Source of the DNA: Diplonema japonicum
Taxonomy: Eukaryota; Euglenozoa; Diplonemea; Diplonemida; Diplonemidae
Assembly (NCBI GenBank): GCA_964019335.1
Contig: OZ025756.1
Span: forward strand, 1 to 64,000
Direction of reading: 5' to 3'
Length of the DNA stretch: 64,000 nt
The position numbers and the translations under genes were made by a program. Below the pieces are notes generated by a model. It was not told the DNA's origin. It did not search any database and was given only the letters and a program-made list of their open reading frames with translations. Numbering within the stretch: the first letter of the stretch is position 1; every line of letters begins with the position of its first letter. Of the stretch, positions 52,901 through 57,537 are shown in pieces.

Positions 52901-53060
52901 CGGCCTTCTTCGCGACCTGTGCCACCCCGTTGATCGCGTCCTTCACCCTCACATGGTAGCTCGTCCCGAGCTTCGTGCAGGGCTCTGTCACCCCGGTCCC
53001 TTCTGCTGTCCACACGAATGCTGCCGCTGCCGTCAGCACCGCGACACGACTCATGCCCAT
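31917..53060 (-). CDS. giant secreted Calx-beta / RTX calcium-binding protein (~7047 residues)
   Basis: A single uninterrupted 21.1 kb frame. Start at 53060 (MGMSRVAVLTAAAAFVWTAE) gives a signal peptide; the open frame upstream looks like 5' UTR. Residues ~30-3400 are long beta-rich repeats with recurring short segments such as IPLVNRSLNGLL and LPLTDIDLGDIL. EF-hand-like loops occur near residue 2698 (DMDADNYLTFKEI) and 3117 (DPNDDGKIRFSEI). GGxGxD motifs begin near 3400. Three Calx-beta-like modules lie at ~3975-4340, and about 27 RTX modules (GG-x-G-x-D-x-(L/V)-x-G, often closing with FGDHG or FGDFG) at ~4800-6900. No C-terminal membrane anchor is visible. The composition resembles bacterial giant adhesins or RTX exoproteins. 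It is likely an extracellular calcium-stabilised adhesin or matrix protein (inference). Codon third positions are strongly G/C, more than in the cyclase genes. Confidence 0.9.
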   Translation of the reverse strand: MGMSRVAVLTAAAAFVWTAEGTGVTEPCTKLGTSYHVRVKDAINGVAQVAKKAESRVGSTALSLLGGVQTAAELGFPMQSLNFSTTIQDLLIGESELLVADISSTLGSEVKVGCSRNTKTGTLSLSFEVNKKVSVSYGADLDTLPDLSSLGISTFGGPLSFSGTAGVLFNLTVSMEPEANGAVAISFPVAEATFDGTAALAATTIDWKDVGSASVEGSVSVKGGKMTFFFPSATGGTDLVNRLAEVRVSSKAAAVEAQLPVTLNVGTTPAGQLPSPIFSVTTDNVFDSTKKPQVSVDVDISGMEETVLGLLEQLGKVDLPLNEFGLTGVNVPGLTEVGQLVSGFNALLQLRPVAEEYFLLFRDGLVSGVPTFKGLSEFLKQAVPVPQTETSMAASGVVLTGGWYPESNEVALNVRLEASADKSLLSLTDMAQGTIGDMEQLQVLFDLLGVSAPGAMSFDVPDFSAEMAFEASAVIDVTLGLNTQFVNDGVLTGKALALNSFMRVNEVKAVVNIGLDPINFEAVLPGDIKLGLNDGLFKVGLGFYADLSGSSNNDNDGSVTDDPTSAVTTDVESVTEITLLQLQTGGTTAILDFLKQLRVVPYASIDVVLPIELTTGFTGDKSLIPVVELHQTALLNNASLPSFSLDLDLSVLVPSLPRGKGEVTGHSGSRTDFFKEVTTQLGELLNGVAEVDIPIPSLSSIPGVGKILSGFKGKVDFFTVFDEYVTLLSLFRELSGGLSMDLTIDTTAATELLKTTDFQLNILAKMTETMPSLFGRFDAGLLDTENSEVFDVLNYLSHFQYFYELSPTIASADKSWDVTSLARFMSLHPDFTLSKKMALALKRLSGVSGFDSLDGEGFPIDASGLRFNPLTYLSEMKEKLGVTAATFNLNDLSVVIGSATASLGDNTGFQQAVFDMLLIRFPSLFSRFSSVSGTSNLPMDSLTGEVFSFKSFLPELGTMLGISATSGGVTLADIEALFGRNPTVAGFVRYLQKRLLNGMELGITVGPVSFEAGVTMEAGRTKLALTLELDFAASATPSDLLTALKGALSGILDLVGSDSVVQSVGTIGQGLDNILPDLDSALTLSASMQLKMEAGLDVTDLISSGSAPTVFAQVKGLGFAVQIALVDYDASLDFGSDDFKFELNGAELDFNFGVSSSASEEAPAVIVDGQNNVGFSLSPLVNSLAMKGSLDARVPITGGVLGSNSVIIEVADPALFDSTAPKFSVDVTIPRELVAVLQQGLSTLSTAADTVRGISAFDETIPLVNRSLNGLLKSEGQGPDWGDFLDWKDPLESLLRERYPDCVSTEGAACPTARELLAVNKEKMQNLTRVAVVAAEGVPPFSIDVGQVGGEFQMEVALNGRFEIAVTPPIGELIDEDDFEFTGTGFLQVGIDFSFGMGLKVDASAGLPNVTLSDISVAVKDFKATMEVLAEVDASVKVGILAASVSNGSGNLTVGFEGSVANGGYVPLNMFGGFSVQRSGSLDACLPFTASIGGADLGQLAGGTGETPQICVKDTEVFAPPGPSIEAKNMARLFDFRGFGPMQVLGVLRGLANFLGEFRTSPVFDLPVPLTDIDLGDILDFTDELTASLTAKLVKPQPAADRQSLSICISGNAFLPEWNVSGNNDSLAYLSSLDRKVLAIALNLGDATVLSLDEAALASAVTMDQIVSSVNGSLYQAGLHKSVEVKKADGGEEAIELCTLAAVQATDLETFVSVRKTGKTAYNDSEEAGVVSVLGLENGALVSVPRVPAFNNVPELVEVLAVALGLDEQVVSVTFEAYVDAETGLTDNNKRELMIHAQLPLVLPSPAVSLALGAEVEPLLEVDASADFVLETKMDLSFDFGVRLGASAGNLSVLGTPSAGALNFTTEETLSLEVLVDKVAYPVTLEKETVFIDELEAKLAVVSAALSATGKTIKVLTFGETFLIQTFGATRLETKVSAAFEAATGLGNELVKTQLFEPAFRNVAFTGDVALKVSDLSMSATFAVLEAAAYDGSGEISVHLEAAIGTNGKTITLQEMRAALLEDPFSLISASATLGCNLSAPDVRVGVPGIGSVPAAFEMYLDPPYTVALAENFALPNGSNFVVDVEAPTLPNLSDLRNLSLSEIVGLIRTGVDIVFGSNDVPQSISGIVGSTGIAGLLDKEIPIAGFTAGEAITEIQTLLAEVETVLAGLESGNLNAVEDLIEGVLKLPPDEDRDDCYKSCLLEFEWDTVANAIITKLNYELEAPALDLSFELDLLDLMNLAGVDIAAAGLEGLTDMVDVSGQVRMTFSGKARLSLEVGATMTNPPQLFIGGGTGLFVDVWASASGELQVMLGPFEFGIDQAAISIDADGVPGVQSANPATFSFSLTDGVNYPLGGAGAISSIIDGFGIELEGKAGVSLAFSIFPDEPLAFSIPSLSSFMQRTPDTNLSSLVVVQGDAIQNLFNTLGGKFVDVSPIKVLLTDKEAMINGIRSMLTKIDLAITGTEGLLGEIAIPMIGDKLREGLASKLIKRFQEQLITKIETFMNDVSCLGSAAECKDKNNNMATFLAQVLNTLFNTEMGILLDAETEEQAVDETAIKIKVRREDGSDMTEEVLDPVTRILNDDADLSEADAVEWNVLLGTTDEFNDAFEFDLGLDDKIPLELNMSTGVRLLIGWRFRLFFGMSLTRGFYLNVEHTEAEVFAGLSFPDLEISGKLIILEASVTNREDATRLFGSLSIDVGDMDADNYLTFKEIKAGGKKLLSMSYEFAATMEMDLVLGVAGAEGMPRFTAGLYTYLGVSDTISASKASSQSGTTGVPSKVPSNFKVITTPPVMSGTFLILDLTLDLGKFVSDLLNPIFGKLNGLLKPLTPILDALGKPLPVISDIAKRDVSLFELPEMLINGLLGAGGPVRGYVTGVLDYLTAISDMLDLIKLILEVVDEIATNPPDTFKVEFGDFEIGGANGFSRYSGVRPGTFATSTRSAAILEDLDAVPASATNQGSNKMKKLLTALTDSGKVFYLPFLSASGIMKLITGDDVDLFIINSPTLDIDVVVDFWIPLGPWITIDIYGAFRFKAHIAVGYDTSGIRRAVASKPFNPLLALDGFFISDTDTPDGKGADVPELYSKGVLKLGATLNLLLVRASAEGRFSFEGSVDFFDPNDDGKIRFSEIKSIIEKGSFLDIFNIKIKMCAGATLKIELFNPFVNWKCKLFFCWPRGRWDTKWSYTKDVCFLEIDTTPEPLPILAPPDQSTLRLNVGPSAGERKFQNTKDFGEYMTVRHVDGTSGSESVEVLFGTPPSGTQEDNRLQSEFQGISNYDGKGGRFGDTFLLVNPVGQGSFSGDYGVGSDVADSSKDRLIFDWTSYADKLPAGTIAADRVTGFGLGAGGVAFDHFEEVVFRFPDQTDTITVTGSPAGAKTFLYLNGGSDRVTVTQQSALNGELHVVGGNGQDTLVVQVPSNAGSQAGSLTEAEVKGLGIPGRVFYSEMELVIVELGTGSDQFVVESTVAGTSVSVKATGGADTITVGSGTLNKIRSPLSVTGDYGKTSTVVFDDTKDTSGTQRGYLSDASMQGLGLFGEGVLYSSFGSMVVKLSTDEKNVFEVRGTHFGSVKVVGGNAADELTVSAIKGPTTILGGSGADTLIIPLTLEGDTRINTITSSLTLDGQLGDDHVSIGMAGTGTSRVTVTDSGFFETNGKEKNTLEINGTPFEDQFLIRHNFIALIHNTGATRSAERIDMDRGINDGITINGHDGADTFASDSTSGIITLNGGAGDDRFLVGQLYNGIRDSVHIPGVEDVFNTTRTTEGYLSDGNNFHLNANGESGEDTFVVMRNKATLSLRGGIGNDRFTVRAFALWDAEDQTKPDPEIQQTEVLTDEGDDTVFYTINAPVSIDGGPGFDTLVAIGTDLPDTFVITRDGIYGAGLYVTFTGIESVELTTLAGDDTVYVLSTAEQVQTSVFMGLGSDAIHVTPTMSEAVDSNDLKGHSGVINHLVTSAGDADYNNLEAHGISANVADDEASDIVFDTPTLMTLEEGGAVRTAVYTARLTKQITAEVTVGIVVPSAPSQIENAASVTVSPDYLVFSPNGNWDQPRTVTVTVVSYDRAVEGNEVIFLGHNVVQLPDNNDGYDTRVVEAMPVRIIDRDENAIYVVEPDSHGLKISETGLGSIGKTVSYEVLLKPCPFPVSSKPVQIVADYDSEQVSVSPESFYLTTATGCRQTVTVTSKDDGEVEGFHYTTVQHKVVTENPIYKTKSVGYVSIQILDDEAPGVVVLESEGSTGVLEGGFTDTYLVYLTMPPKGEVTVTADVAKTYAKKSGEEAKKQVTVSPEQLTFTSSDYFKPQTVTVTAIDDTVLDDSTIKQFPSQPALAYQIQGPLTAGGGEAPEATGLLDPIMLPDETDAAFFPGIDNQWLNVVEAEQVDTMVIQNTGGFLPTLTTLVDGRVTGMGMGGDRNLGGEIIPGGVTYYDMETVVVNLGAAVDTVIVNGTHAGSTYLNAGKSKDNITVLGVDGPTFVVGGEGDDEITIGDESGLLLKINDVVAVIGGSGTDSLTVRNGGGNPGDLAGVLTQSDITGLGMKAARPAGSLVLQELRVKGSGGSFGVEFGFNGTTYPLTFAVGVSAQEMEEELQSAIFPVGRREICGKAGRSRCTQAFKVDKVDSQTYLVKYQGEVVGPTTDVTSLRLDLSGVSNAEHEYLAGVDVSSRQRFSGVTYGEVESLAIDMAVSQTARDVLNVRGTSIPTTVRTFEGDDTVAIGSDAGLADWFAAEAATSLRGWMKYVEAPLLIDMSTGMNRLMVSDSTGEAKGEKEEVVVRLLAGSIRNLAPVTINYLGNFSRGISFWLSEGDDVISLESTTGADGTGTGRTVTTVNAGAGNDKITVSLEAEKDGFAVVHGEEGNDVIDATASTLPLLLLGGADDDQILAGSGNDIIFGDDGFVRFGAAGSGYILGHPHLATAPLTGAVELPSVAYTDHCSAGGNDNITSVGASSEVVFGGLGNDNITTDSGLDVVFGDFGSVTYDGEGRVKQAATTCASMGGNDLLRTRASDDIALGGTGEDILETEDGEDALFGDHGSVEVTYLELPNAVGKTREIMLAKATSAGSGGVDHLYGGSGRDVLVGGAEGDFLWGGSDLDVVFGDYGVYDSSSVPGDFTAASSLTETELDGGDDVVFGGSAGDVLFGGQGSDTMYGEGGEDLMFGDHGEVSVKESTNPREVEALSTAVGDSGMADTMYGGTEADVLVGGAGGDTVQGNSGEDTLFGDFGSYSRRKGVVVEAEAGAEAMEVVDTLVLVSTAETEYLNGNNDSLAGGSENDVVFGGQGEDEVRGEGGLDTLFGDHGKVERASNGDFEAVSTSPLTGDADTIFGGDDEDVIFGGVGDDTIEGNGAADVAFGDFGSFAAPGPGGLSNTVRRTMQCLFPGEAGGDDEVHGNDGDDVILGGQGKDEITGDLGDDWILSDCGKVEYDPSNDGSDLHRAQSQTPTVGDADEVNGGPGKDVIIGGHLGDTLWGDADEDVIIGDHGRIETSTAAGLVVVSLAELSAGGDDRIFGGSGNDVLIGGEVNDTMQGGTGKDWLFGDHGEVTVMGTTTTLKTSEPLNGGDDTMHGEEDEDILFGGPSNDTMHGGDQADVLFGDFGSYTLSGEVRTIASIDTNNLYFGTGDVIHGGAGDDFLFGGQGKDRIHGDSGADWIFGDHGTIELNPAAKLERVQSMDPTQGDADTIYGGSQEDYIFGGTGGDTVEGGEHNDVIFGDFGKYETMVPGSLEFVSTYTAVVVVVEADATDAAADSLHGQGGDDYLFGGQGNDELTGGAGADWVFGDHGRIRTVGSDNSDVTVEVTDPVNGGGGDDEIHGGSEDDVLFGGAGDDDMYGDEDQDVMFGDHGTYRRLNGETRYTTRTTEAGWKEGGEDEMHGNSGNDILFGGQGADNMTGDAGRDWMFGDQALVELLPNGKTLECFDFDAGSGGEDRIHGGTGNDYIFGGAAGDFLYGDGDEDVVFGDFGKLEQATPSSVSDRTFTAIGTDEASGGEDHMEGGMGDDVLVGQQGGDTIFGDSGRDMVFGDQAVVLMGGAAAHRIKRAETIDPVTGLGGSDTIDSGEDEDFVFGGTGGDVIRGGSGGDVLLGDHGLFDGSRAPDKQYKSIFTSEADMGGADRIYGEGGDDFILGQQGDDQIYGGPGEDDITGGHNVLHGSDGSDRIEGGADADVILGDNGVIERDLRGSSPVGATSPFEHTKTWRLHPTTAHPHARDFDDVWRSVQRFDDVDEVFGNDVVSGGTGADIIHGQRGDDVLSGDEGDDEIFGELGDDTLNGGDGDDVLLGDVGHVVRALNPDNGKPRLNPKHGNWHKDIVLEEPATVTSWLETWKTILSSPEKAVAMLETDLLVAMGGYETRPADGELVKTLAPHTNPHWGPHSHPWETAMVGMKLKRPGNDVLNGNDGDDVLIGQRGDDELNGNDGEDLLYGDEVSSAYHYDACLPLVSKVVRVLSVEEDASHSPPLATAQFGSAIHIPVHLDPEQVTRSTTIRSLERAAIGTVLPNSLSAMHRAVGVEDLRRTDDDDNGGGRRKVMRAFVGVVPDAARHRHMVAGNDVLNGGEGADVLVGDTALHHAMVHFPQKGLVDLRETTASRWLELQYRLTRMSTDVGTYQHERGTYDLPASLRVGGDTMDGGSGNDMLAGDSMEVVVDVVWMNEVSPFYAGNAVEGVMRGFHDFAILAADMSHAVFEAHHAVVEHLYASRHVGSAAPEFRLFASNDDLSGGQGKDVVMGDSLLVVTKAVLKYRREYDDDNDDHDDDRRFNHLEKHLEEELEDHVKWHFHPSRDLSKWTLRKRYRHKWNRLPLTRWGADILSGNGGSDVLIGDFGTVYVNTFAGVHAHPYSKHDFKEIDKAQKEYMKEIEGEMEDRVTDPDSKHHLSHYHNDAMKPYKDIVLYHDKGYGDDHNEEGNSGSMSDKISGGGDSDLLISNNAGVVVPVLHETGEVIDHREVKVVRDSHLFLSTSQWERIKETLKDHSADRDELNGEGDLDYIYSERDDEVTDVSDDDDDDHGSHYLRDDARELFVSTALSAWTDTCFFEVSKAGVSKPHSPLPTVVSTSSDGVFGLVSPPGSP
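32360..38640 (-). repeat. RTX-type calcium-binding nonapeptide modules (~27)
   Basis: By eye about 27 modules, mostly 55-80 residues. Each has three to five glycine/aspartate nonapeptides (for example GGSGNDVLIGG) and closes with a FGDHG/FGDFG-like turn and a short variable strand. Toward the C-terminus the spacers grow longer and His/Asp-rich (DDNDDHDDD, HLEKHLEEELEDHV). Confidence 0.9.
40050..41150 (-). repeat. three Calx-beta-like modules in the giant protein
   Basis: Each module has the shape VTVSP-x-x-LxFxxxxxxxPQTVTVTxxDDxxxEG: QPRTVTVTVVSYDRAVEGNE, CRQTVTVTSKDDGEVEG and KPQTVTVTAIDDTVLDD. These are typical calcium-binding beta-sandwich repeats of adhesion proteins. Confidence 0.8.
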
Positions 53061-53465
53061 GTCGGGGCTTTCTTCTTGTGGAGGGAAAGAGTTTTTGGTT
53101 TTAAGTGTTAACTGTGGTGGTGATGAAGTGAGAGGCAAGAGAAAAAAAAAAGAAATAAGCAGGTTGATAAGAAATGCAAAAGAAAAGAAACGCTGTATGC
53201 TCCACATGTGCAATGGTCAAGCAGTTCAGATGAAGCCGAGCTGTTAAGCCTCTGCAAAGGGCTAGGAAAAATGCAAGGGAGAAACGGCAACCTTGCATGT
53301 GTAGTTCTCTTACATGGGAATGTTGAGAGAAAAAGATAAAAAAGAGAAAACCATAAAAGACAGAAATTGATAGGACGGTCCACCCCACTGCACGTGAGAC
53401 GAGGAGCTAACATCCACCTCTGGAGTTAATCGTCAATTGTGTTCACGCTGTCATTCTTCTGCCCT
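53061..53465. other. intergenic between gene E and the giant gene
   Basis: Sense upstream region of the giant gene. It contains GCAGAGGCTTAACAGC (about 53241-53256 in minus sense), shared with the region upstream of gene D, and pyrimidine-rich tracts nearer the start. No gene seen. Confidence 0.45.
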
Positions 53466-55142
53466 TCAGCTGGCAAGACCAAGGCGGGCCCCAGATACCA
53501 GTGCCAAAAGGTGCTCCTCTGCATGTACCACCTCCTCCGAGGGGAGGGGCGATCGCTTGATTTTGAGCATGCGGATAGCTTCCTCATCATCCCCGAGTAA
53601 ATACAGCTTCCCTGCTGTGTTGTAGGTGCCCCAAGGTCTTTCCTCCAACTGGTACATCCATTCCTCGACTGTGGGGTCTGACTTTAACTTGTTCTTGTCG
53701 ATCAGTATCTCGTAAGCCGGTCCGTTCGCCAGTTGGCTCAATACGATCTTCATGCAAAAGGCGAAGGATAGTTGGCTGTACACCCCACTGCTACAGACAG
53801 CTGTGTGGTTGTTGCTTCTTGCCAGCTGTTGCAGGGAAGAAGCTGCTACGGGGGGGATCCCTATCAAGGCGACAGACATGAGCTCAGAGCACCCCAAAGG
53901 CCCGCAGTGAACATAGCCGTTGGCAAGGCCAGTCACAATGCGAATGCCCTTTGCGTGCAGTGAGACGGAGATGTCTACGGTGCTCTGTACCGCCGACCTC
54001 TCATGGCTGGCACACCGCTTCACAGCGTTGAAGGAAGCGTGCACATGGTCACCCACGACAACACCCACAACACCCGCCACACGGGAGGAGCTTGTCACAA
54101 TCTCCTGTATGAAAGCTTCGTAGCTCTGTTGGAAGTCGTGGGGGTTCGCCACCACTGCCTCGTGCGACCCAAGCATGTTCGACACCGTGTACGTGCACAA
54201 CTTCTTCTCGAGCTGTACCATCCCATCATTTCCAAGTGTGTTTGTGAGGGACACAGACGCGCCCCCGACTGACTGCCATTGGTCTTTTTTCTCCGGAGAG
54301 GTCACATGGCTCGCCATGTCCTCTTCACTGTGAAGCAAAAACGACTGCGGTAGGTACGGACGGTAGCCTTCGAGGTTCAATATGATATTCCGGAAGGATT
54401 CATAAAGGGGAGGGGGCAGGGAGGCTGTCGAGATGGTCTCCTCGGCGGAGGCAAGGTCGAAGCGGGAGAGGGAGGTTGCAACCTTCTGCGTTGCAATGAT
54501 CACCTTGTTCATCTTGTCGTGCTCCTTGCGGAGGTCGCGTGCGAAGCTTCTCGTGATGTAGAAATCCAGAAGGATAACGGCCACCTGATCAACAAACACG
54601 AAGAATGGGAACGCATTCCGTTTCTCGCAAGGCAAGGTGTCGCACTCGATGGATTCTCTTCTCATTTCCTGGGACGCCAGAGAAGGGAGGTCGTACAGGC
54701 CGAAACGGAACGTGTTTTCAGTCGCCAAAAGAAGCAACCAACAGCACAGCATAACAATGAGTATCATAGACACACGGGGTGACAGGTTGCACACCAAGCA
54801 TATATCCAACATCACAACGAAGTAAGGCCAACTATGGTGCCCCGACATCTCCGATATCAAAACCAGGTCCCCCAGGAGTATAGTGCACCCAACAATGTAC
54901 ATTGCAGCCTCCACACAGTTGCACCGTAGCCTCTTCTCGATCAAGAGTTGTGCTGTTGAAAAGAAAAGGGTTACCAAAGCAACGATTCGCCTCGCTGCAT
55001 CAATGGCCTGCGGCTTCATCGACAAGGCTGAAACCGCATAGATGACCACCCCTGTACAGTACAGCGTCACCAGCACCTTCTTGCTGAGTGCTGTTGCCTC
55101 GTCGTCGGCTGGGTCCGCAATGCGACGGAATAGCCAGTTCAT
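53466..55142 (-). CDS. cyclase-family membrane protein E, probable pseudo-cyclase
   Basis: 558 residues from the ATG at 55142 (MNWLFRRIADPADDEATALS), matching the family start; the upstream Phe-rich extension is excluded. About six membrane segments, linker SRFDLASAEETISTASLPPP, then one degenerate cyclase domain: TVSNMLGS in place of FTDIQGS (N322), VVGDHVHASFN keeping D365, and LIGIPPVAASSLQQ lacking the Asn/Arg pair. C-terminal EEWMYQLEERPWGTYNTAGK and LLGDDEEAI as in protein D. D and E thus form a second subclass although they lie 34 kb apart, separated by the giant and lectin-like genes. Probably catalytically inactive; a regulatory or dimer-partner role is inferred. Confidence 0.85.
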   Translation of the reverse strand: MNWLFRRIADPADDEATALSKKVLVTLYCTGVVIYAVSALSMKPQAIDAARRIVALVTLFFSTAQLLIEKRLRCNCVEAAMYIVGCTILLGDLVLISEMSGHHSWPYFVVMLDICLVCNLSPRVSMILIVMLCCWLLLLATENTFRFGLYDLPSLASQEMRRESIECDTLPCEKRNAFPFFVFVDQVAVILLDFYITRSFARDLRKEHDKMNKVIIATQKVATSLSRFDLASAEETISTASLPPPLYESFRNIILNLEGYRPYLPQSFLLHSEEDMASHVTSPEKKDQWQSVGGASVSLTNTLGNDGMVQLEKKLCTYTVSNMLGSHEAVVANPHDFQQSYEAFIQEIVTSSSRVAGVVGVVVGDHVHASFNAVKRCASHERSAVQSTVDISVSLHAKGIRIVTGLANGYVHCGPLGCSELMSVALIGIPPVAASSLQQLARSNNHTAVCSSGVYSQLSFAFCMKIVLSQLANGPAYEILIDKNKLKSDPTVEEWMYQLEERPWGTYNTAGKLYLLGDDEEAIRMLKIKRSPLPSEEVVHAEEHLLALVSGARLGLAS

Positions 55143-55476
55143 CTCCCCACTCCTCTCCTCCCCCTTTTTTTTGTCATTTTGGTTACCACATGCTTCATCC
55201 CGCCATTCAGGACCTCCTCCTCCGAGGGAGTGCGCTGGCATTGATGTTGAGTATAGCGATAGTAAAACCAGGTAGAGAAGCTGGTAAGATAAAAAAAAGA
55301 AGAAAAAACCGAACACTTAGAAGAAAGACGGGGGTGGGGGGGGGGGGGGGGGCAAAGAAAGAAAAAGTCTCATATTGGTTAGATGATGGAAGAGAATAAT
55401 AGAGGAGGGGGGAGACGGGGAAGACCGACATGATAGGGTGGGGATGACCTTTGTTTTCTTTTTTTTATTATTCTCC
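55143..55476. other. short intergenic, DNAJC21 to gene E
   Basis: Low complexity with a G run at about 55334-55352; purine-rich before the gene E start in sense. No gene. Confidence 0.6.
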
Positions 55477-56386
55477 CTACTTTCTTTTTTTCTTGCCTTT
55501 CTTTTCCTCTTTGAACTGGGCATGGTTTGTCTCCTTGATATGCTGGAAGAGCTTGTTGCGGGAAGAGAAGGACTCGTAGCAGGTGCCGCAAGCGAGGGTG
55601 TTCTCTCCCTTCTTGATGGACCGCGCCGTCTGCTGCTTCTTCTCTTTCATTGCATTGTACTGCTCATAAGTAAGCTCTTCTTTTTGTTCTTCTTGTTCTT
55701 TGCTTGCGTCTTCTTTGACTTCCTTTGGCTTCTCCACGGGAGGTTCAGGTGCAGGGGTGTGTACATTCTCATCATCGTCAGCATCGTCGTCACTCCCGCC
55801 AATCCCTTCCTCAGCCCCTGAATCGCTGTTGTTGCCTTTTGATGCTTTTTTTTCCTCTTCAGCTCGTTTCAGTTCTCTCTGCTTCCGGAGTTCCGCTTCC
55901 CGTTTGCGTTGCTTCTCTCTTCGGCGCTCTTCGGCTTCGAGGCGCGCTGCTTCTTCTGCTTTCTGCTTTGCAATGGTTGCTTCTTTTTCCTTTTCTCTCT
56001 CCTTTTGCTGTCGTTCTCTGGCGAGCTGTTTCTTGTTAGGTTTTCCCCGTCTGCCACCTGAAGCCGGTTCATCATCAGAATCGGCAAGCATTGCCCTCTT
56101 CTTCCCTCGGGGCATCATGAGCATTGGGTCTACAAAGTCGTTTTGGCTGTCTTTGTTTTTGGGGCTTTTTTTCCGGCCTGTTTTGTGCATCGCTGGTGCG
56201 GGTTCTTCTTCGCTTTCCGACCCGGCGATGCCTTCCTCTCCGTTGCTTTCTTCCTCTTCGTCTTCTTTGCTCGCGATGCCTTCTTCGGCGTCTTTTTGGG
56301 GTTCGGGCTTTGCCTCCTCTTCTTCAGATCCTGACTCGCTTGCCGTTAAGGTGTTTTCTTCTTCTTCCTCCTCTTCTTCCTCTTCC

Positions 56387-56418
<32 letters not shown>

Positions 56419-57537
56419 GGGTTCCGGTTCGGGGTACAGGTGTCCCTTCTTTTTCCAGTTTTCCTTGTGCTTCTTTGTTGCTTTGTGCTCGTTCATCTTC
56501 GCCAGGGATCGGAATAACTTTTTGCAGACCTGTTTTTTTTTTTTTTTTTTTTGTGCAAGCAAACCTGACAATAGTGGTCCTGTTGCTCTTCGGTTTTTTT
56601 GAGTTTTTTCTTCTGTTTTTCGGTCATGCCGGCTTCCATGACCTATTTTTTTTTTATTTTATTTTCTACTTGTTGTTGTCTCCCCCCTGCCCCCTACCTG
56701 GTCAAGCACGTTCTCCGCTTCATCGAAATCGAAGTTGTCTTCCAACTCCTCCCAGTACGAGGTGGTCATCTCGTGGAGTGCCTTGCGCCTCTTCTCGCTC
56801 TCCTCACGGTTCTTCGCGTCCTTAGCACAGCGGGCCTCCTCCTCCCTGATGGCTTGCATCCTTCTGTGTTCGATGATGCGTCTGTCCATCTTCCTGGCAT
56901 GCGACGCGAGGTTTCGAATTGTCTCGTTGTACTCCCGCTTCGACTTGGACCGCTCTTTGTTGTTTTCTTTCTCGATAAGCCTGCGAACCTGGCGGGACTC
57001 AGCCTCGTTCGGATTGTACTTATCCTTCCAGGAGAAATTTTTGAGGGTGACGAAGTTCCTCCATTCGTCATAGAAAGCGAGGACTTCCTCAATCGGGGTG
57101 TCGGGGCCGCCAAGCTTTCTTGGAGTGTATTTCTTCCCTGCTGCGACGTGGGGTAGCTCTTCGCCTGTGAGGGTTTCAAATACCTTTCTGTAGACGGAAT
57201 AGAAAGACTTCTTGTCGTTGGGATCGAACCCTGAGAAGCAGTTGGGGGAGAAGTACGGGAAAACATTCATGTGGTCCGGCTCATAGTCGTCTCCTGTGCA
57301 GCCCCTCAGGATCTGGTCCTTGTGGCTGTCGTACCATGCGCGCTCGTTCTTGTCTACTAGGGTAGTGTACGCGTTGCTGAGCTCTTTGAACTCCTTCTCG
57401 GCCTCCTCCAGACGGGTGCGGTTCTTATCGGGGTGCAGACGCAAAGCCATTCTCTTGTAAGCTTTTTTGATCTCTGTTTCTGTTGCATCACTCGCCACCC
57501 CTAACACGTCGTAGTAGTCCCGCAAAGGAGCCGACAT
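55477..57537 (-). CDS. DNAJC21: DNAJC21/JJJ1-type J-domain and zinc-finger co-chaperone, three exons
   Basis: Exons 57537-56698, 56642-56565 and 56529-55477 encode 656 residues. J domain residues 7-75 with HPD at 35-37, followed by the family's HMNVFPYFSPNCFSGF segment. A first U1-type zinc finger is rebuilt across the second intron (YCQVC/KKLFRS; C305, C308, H321, H327). A second lies at the C-terminus (C620, C623, H636, H642). Between them are a very acidic Glu run and a charged coiled-coil-like part. In yeast and animals this co-chaperone releases a factor from cytosolic pre-60S ribosome particles with Hsp70. It is the only house-keeping gene inside the cyclase series. Without splicing the zinc finger would be out of frame. 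Confidence 0.93.
56530..56564 (-). other. DNAJC21 intron 2 (35 nt, mostly poly-A)
   Basis: Sense GTTTGCTTGCAC, about 20 As, CAG. It is phase 0 and removing it restores the C2H2 finger exactly. CAG|GT stands at both junctions. It is extremely short and has no pyrimidine tract. Confidence 0.8.
56643..56697 (-). other. DNAJC21 intron 1 (55 nt)
   Basis: Sense GTAGGGGGCAGG... ending AAAAAAAAATAG, phase 0, with CAG before and GT after it, so AG|GT appears at both junctions. The 3' end is A-rich instead of pyrimidine-rich. Confidence 0.75.

Noticed and set aside
31917-53060. Bacterial contamination as the source of the giant gene
   Set aside because: It is continuous with eukaryotic flanks on both sides in this sequence, follows the same strand as its neighbours, and no bacterial secretion genes accompany it. 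Horizontal origin remains open.
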